From Halichondria panicea (taxonomy: Eukaryota > Porifera > Demospongiae > Suberitida > Halichondriidae): a stretch of DNA of 64,000 bases. Made by a program: the position numbers and the translations under genes. Below are positions 61,241 to 64,000 of this stretch, piece by piece. The notes beneath the pieces were generated by a model. That model worked only from the letters and a program-made list of their open reading frames with translations. It was not told the origin of the DNA and did no database searches. Positions within the stretch are counted from its first letter, which is position 1. Every line of letters begins with the position of its first letter. The stretch is from the NCBI RefSeq assembly GCF_963675165.1, contig NC_087383.1:5310839-5374838 (forward strand), in the 5' to 3' direction.

Positions 61241-63732
61241 CATAGATGTAGGAGAGAGGGATTGGAAACGGAAGTGGGCCTCGGAAAACATCCGCGCCTC
61301 GCTTTCTTGTCTTCTTTTCTTGCCTCAAATGAGGAAAACTCATTGCATAAGCGGTGAAGAAGAGGGAAAGAGACACAATCAACAGTGCATTGGTACATGG
61401 TATAATAGTAAGGAGAATATGCAGAGCTAGTGGTATTGGATACTTGTTTCACAGTAGATATAAAATCATCAGAGGATGCTTAGTTCCCTGAAATTGTGAA
61501 TGTATTTGTGACTGTCAGAGGCTTCTCTTTTGCTGCCAACGAAAAAGAAAACCATCAAGAAGTGCACTAGTTTGAGGCAATAACCATGATCATTCATACG
61601 ACAAGATACATAATACACCATGTAACTTTCTTAATAATTGTTTTCACTTTTGATGAATCAATTGTACGAAGTTTCTATATATACTAGGCTGGTGAGCGTA
61701 CATTTCAATTTCCAATTCATTAAGTATAATTACATACACTTGGAGACAGCAAAACACTCCACAGCACTGCCAGTTGCTTTCTAAGTGTAAAACGAGTGGG
61801 ATCAAACCGAACAACATTAACAAAAACTTACACGATAAAAATGATTATTACAGCTATAATTATGATTAGTTTAGCACTCTAATCAGACAGTCTTAGATGG
61901 AGAGAAGCTGGTGAGGTATACAAGGGTGTATATATAGCCGGAACAGCCGATAACATTTACGAGGGCGGTGACGTGTAGGGGTGTAGAGAGGAGGGGTATT
62001 CTTCTGTCTTCTTTTCTTCAGCATACTCAGTAAGTTTTGGCTTGCGAGGTATTGCTATATAAAATATAGATGAAACAGCATTTGTAGTAGTTAAATATCT
62101 CGGGCCTACAGGCCCTTCACCACAATCTACTACCGGGCCAATAACAATTATGAGGTAAAAATAGGTGATTACACATTCATGCACACAAAAGCTATACATC
62201 CACCTGATTCAAAACTAATGCTCTTGGGGTGATCACCAATCATAAGGGAATGTATGCCTAAAATTAAAATTTCTGTAACGCTTAGCGTATTCCCAAAAAA
62301 GGGATCTTTAGTGGTGCTCTTTAATTCAACTTTTTTCTAGCACTAAATTCTGCCAGCTGATGTATGACTAATTTTCTTTGGCTTGGGGTGATACCACATG
62401 ATTTACCAACAAGCATATTGAAGTATACGACCTAAACATTAATCATTTCAGAGAAAAAGGGATAAATGTGTACAATACAAGATTAAACTTACCTAAATTC
62501 AATGAAGAAGATAGTTGCAACGGTAAATAGAGCTTGAATAATGGTTATTCACTATCTATATAACTCTTTCCTTGGCAATCTGTTGTAGAAATTACAACAA
62601 CGGTAACGAATCGTTATGATGAATTAGATGAAGTTGTATGTGAGCTCCTCCCTGACAAACAAACTGTAGTCTAGGTAACGGCCTTATCAGTCAAGTAGGC
62701 TAAAAATCTGTGTCCTTTGATGTAAGCTTTGATGTCTCTTTGTGCATATGTAGTTAAAAAAAAAAACAAAAAAAAAAAGAAACCTTTGACTAGCTAGGAA
62801 GAGTAGCAGCAGTAGTAGTAAGAAGAGTAGCAGTAGTAGTAGTAGCAGTGCAAGCAGGACTAGACTAGATTAAAAAGTTGGTGGAAAGAATAACTGACCG
62901 TTTGGACGTCACCTGGCTGCCAGACTTTCATCTGGACTCTTCCCCCTGAGTAGCTGGCCTTTCTCTAAGCCACAAAACTGAGCAAGAAGCTGAAGAAGCA
63001 GCTAGACAGAGACATGTACCTAGCCTTGAGAATTGGGAGGCGTGGCTCAACTAGTTAGCCCAGCCCAGAGGAATTGTTACCGTGGGTACTGAACAACCGT
63101 AGAAGTAGGGCTACCCCTGGCTTTACTGAATTAACTAGCTGTGTCTGCTGTCTAGTTGGACCAGATTTAGCTAGATAATGAGGTAGAGAATAGTTGAGCG
63201 GTGCTGTGTGTAGCTTGAACTGTACTGGCTGGCAAGAATCTAGTAAGCACCCTATGGCTATGCACTGATAACTCGTCAGAATGGAGGGTATGTTCTAGGG
63301 ATCTGGACAGCTGTACATCCAAAGGAGCCAGGGAGTGCCAATCATCTTCTCCCAGTCTCTGACACGCTAAACAAAAGGAGCTAGAACTGGGAGTCCCAGC
63401 TAGAATTGCTAGCCGGATCTAGACTAATAGAATGACATGGAGGCGTGGTGAGGCCGGATCCACACTAATTGATCGACCTAAAGACGCTCCTGTTCCAGAT
63501 TTCACGAATGGCAAGGAAAGGGATAAAGCACAGTTGCACTGGATACTGGAAAACTTGACAGAATACTAGTGACAACTCATAAAATCCTAGATTTGCAATA
63601 ATCTCAGTTACCCGCGAAGTTCCTGGGGAATAGATTAACCCTCATTAAGCGAGGCGCGGATGTTTATCGAGGTCATATGTGAAGTACATTGAAATCTACT
63701 TCCGTTTCCAATCCCTCTCTCCTACATCTATG
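61241..63732. mobile_element. CATAGAT-end element, 2.49 kb, gene-less
   Basis: The left end CATAGATGTAGGAGAGAGGG and the right end CCCTCTCTCCTACATCTATG are exact inverses, extending through GATTGGAAACGGAAGT. A 7-bp target duplication GTTTAAC lies at 61234-61240 and 63733-63739. Subterminal ACATCCGCGCCTCGCTT is also present in inverse near the right end (AAGCGAGGCGCGGATGT). The interior has only short open frames (for example 61957-62199 minus) with no recognised domain. It looks like a non-autonomous relative of 53462-60474. Confidence 0.85.
62754..62850. repeat. Poly-A and AGT/AGC trinucleotide tracts
   Basis: A-rich run at 62754-62780, then AGTAGCAGCAGTAGTAGTAAG-type trinucleotide repeats at about 62800-62850, inside the 2.49-kb element. 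Confidence 0.8.
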
Positions 63733-63739
63733 GTTTAAC

Positions 63740-64000
63740 CAAGCTTAAACCTCATCTATGGTCAGGCTAGCCTCGATTTCAGGCCAATACCTGACCACTT
63801 TTCACATATTTATTTGGTAAAGGTCGTTAACATTAAAAATAGCTGCAAGATGTCTTTCGAGTTCCTTCCGGCCTGACATTGGTGCCTCTCCAAACCAGCA
63901 GAAGACATCTAAGGCATCAGTTGGAACTGGAATTGGTTACACTGGGATGATTGTTCAGAGCGTGCTTTCTGTTTTACTTGTGTCAGTGCTTTCAAAACCA
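63740..64000. other. No recognisable gene
   Basis: Short flank to the window end. No feature is seen. Confidence 0.4.

Noticed and set aside
61957..62199. 80-codon minus frame in the 2.49-kb CATAGAT element
   Set aside because: No domain, composition not convincing; not accepted as a transposase.
1..64000. tRNA or rRNA genes
   Set aside because: I looked for cloverleaf-like stretches and conserved rRNA words and saw none; a covariance-model scan would settle it.

Overview
This is a repeat-saturated piece of an animal nuclear genome. There is no sign of bacterial or viral genome organisation: there are no operons, introns are short (one candidate is 59 bp), and most coding matter is broken mobile-element protein. 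The families I recognise by motif (single-ORF Ty3/gypsy Gag-Pol with two zinc knuckles, DIRS-type reverse transcriptase, Crypton-type tyrosine recombinase, Tnp2-like transposase, YqaJ-like nuclease, HECT-like ligase fragments, and a VGHTKFAPDWCFG gene family) are the mix I associate with sponge and cnidarian genomes. A demosponge is my best guess, from memory only.

Layout. 1-16.8 kb is mostly non-coding, with small MITEs, two sets of Cys/His-rich exon fragments (4.2-5.3 kb minus, 10.9-12.0 kb plus) and a degenerate integrase-like gene (15.2-15.9 kb, minus). 16.8-18.5 kb is an internally deleted gypsy element. 18.6-19.1 kb is a YqaJ-like nuclease fragment (minus). From 20.0 to about 32.9 kb runs a multi-exon minus-strand gene of the VGHTKFAPDWCFG family. 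An intron of this gene is split by a 9.13-kb inverted-repeat element (22602-31731, TTAA target). That element carries a large degenerate protein combining Cys-rich fingers, a possible DDE core, a FEN1/XPG-like nuclease and a tesmin-type CXC domain; I could not assign it to a known superfamily. 33.7-34.5 kb is a minisatellite and 35.2-36.2 kb a Tnp2-like transposase relic. An intact gypsy element (37744-42178) has split a coiled-coil exon of a plus-strand gene. 43.2-44.8 kb is a HECT-like pseudogene, 46.0-46.7 kb a second integrase-like relic, 47.5-48.6 kb a Helitron relic, and 48.6-50.8 kb a DIRS-like relic. 50.8-52.8 kb is a large inverted repeat with nested MITEs.

53462-60474 is an element with 30-bp terminal inverted repeats and a 7-bp target duplication whose only gene is an intact tyrosine recombinase. 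A second intact gypsy element sits exactly inside its right terminal repeat. Two gene-less relatives with the same type of ends lie at 51849-52334 and 61241-63732.

Two points run through the window. First, insertions are deeply nested, so relative ages can be read off. Second, old sequence is littered with exact short tandem duplications (about 10-31 bp) that often cause the frameshifts, while I noticed none in the two intact gypsy coding regions. No tRNA, rRNA or CRISPR was seen. Exon borders are read by eye and are approximate unless a splice site is named.
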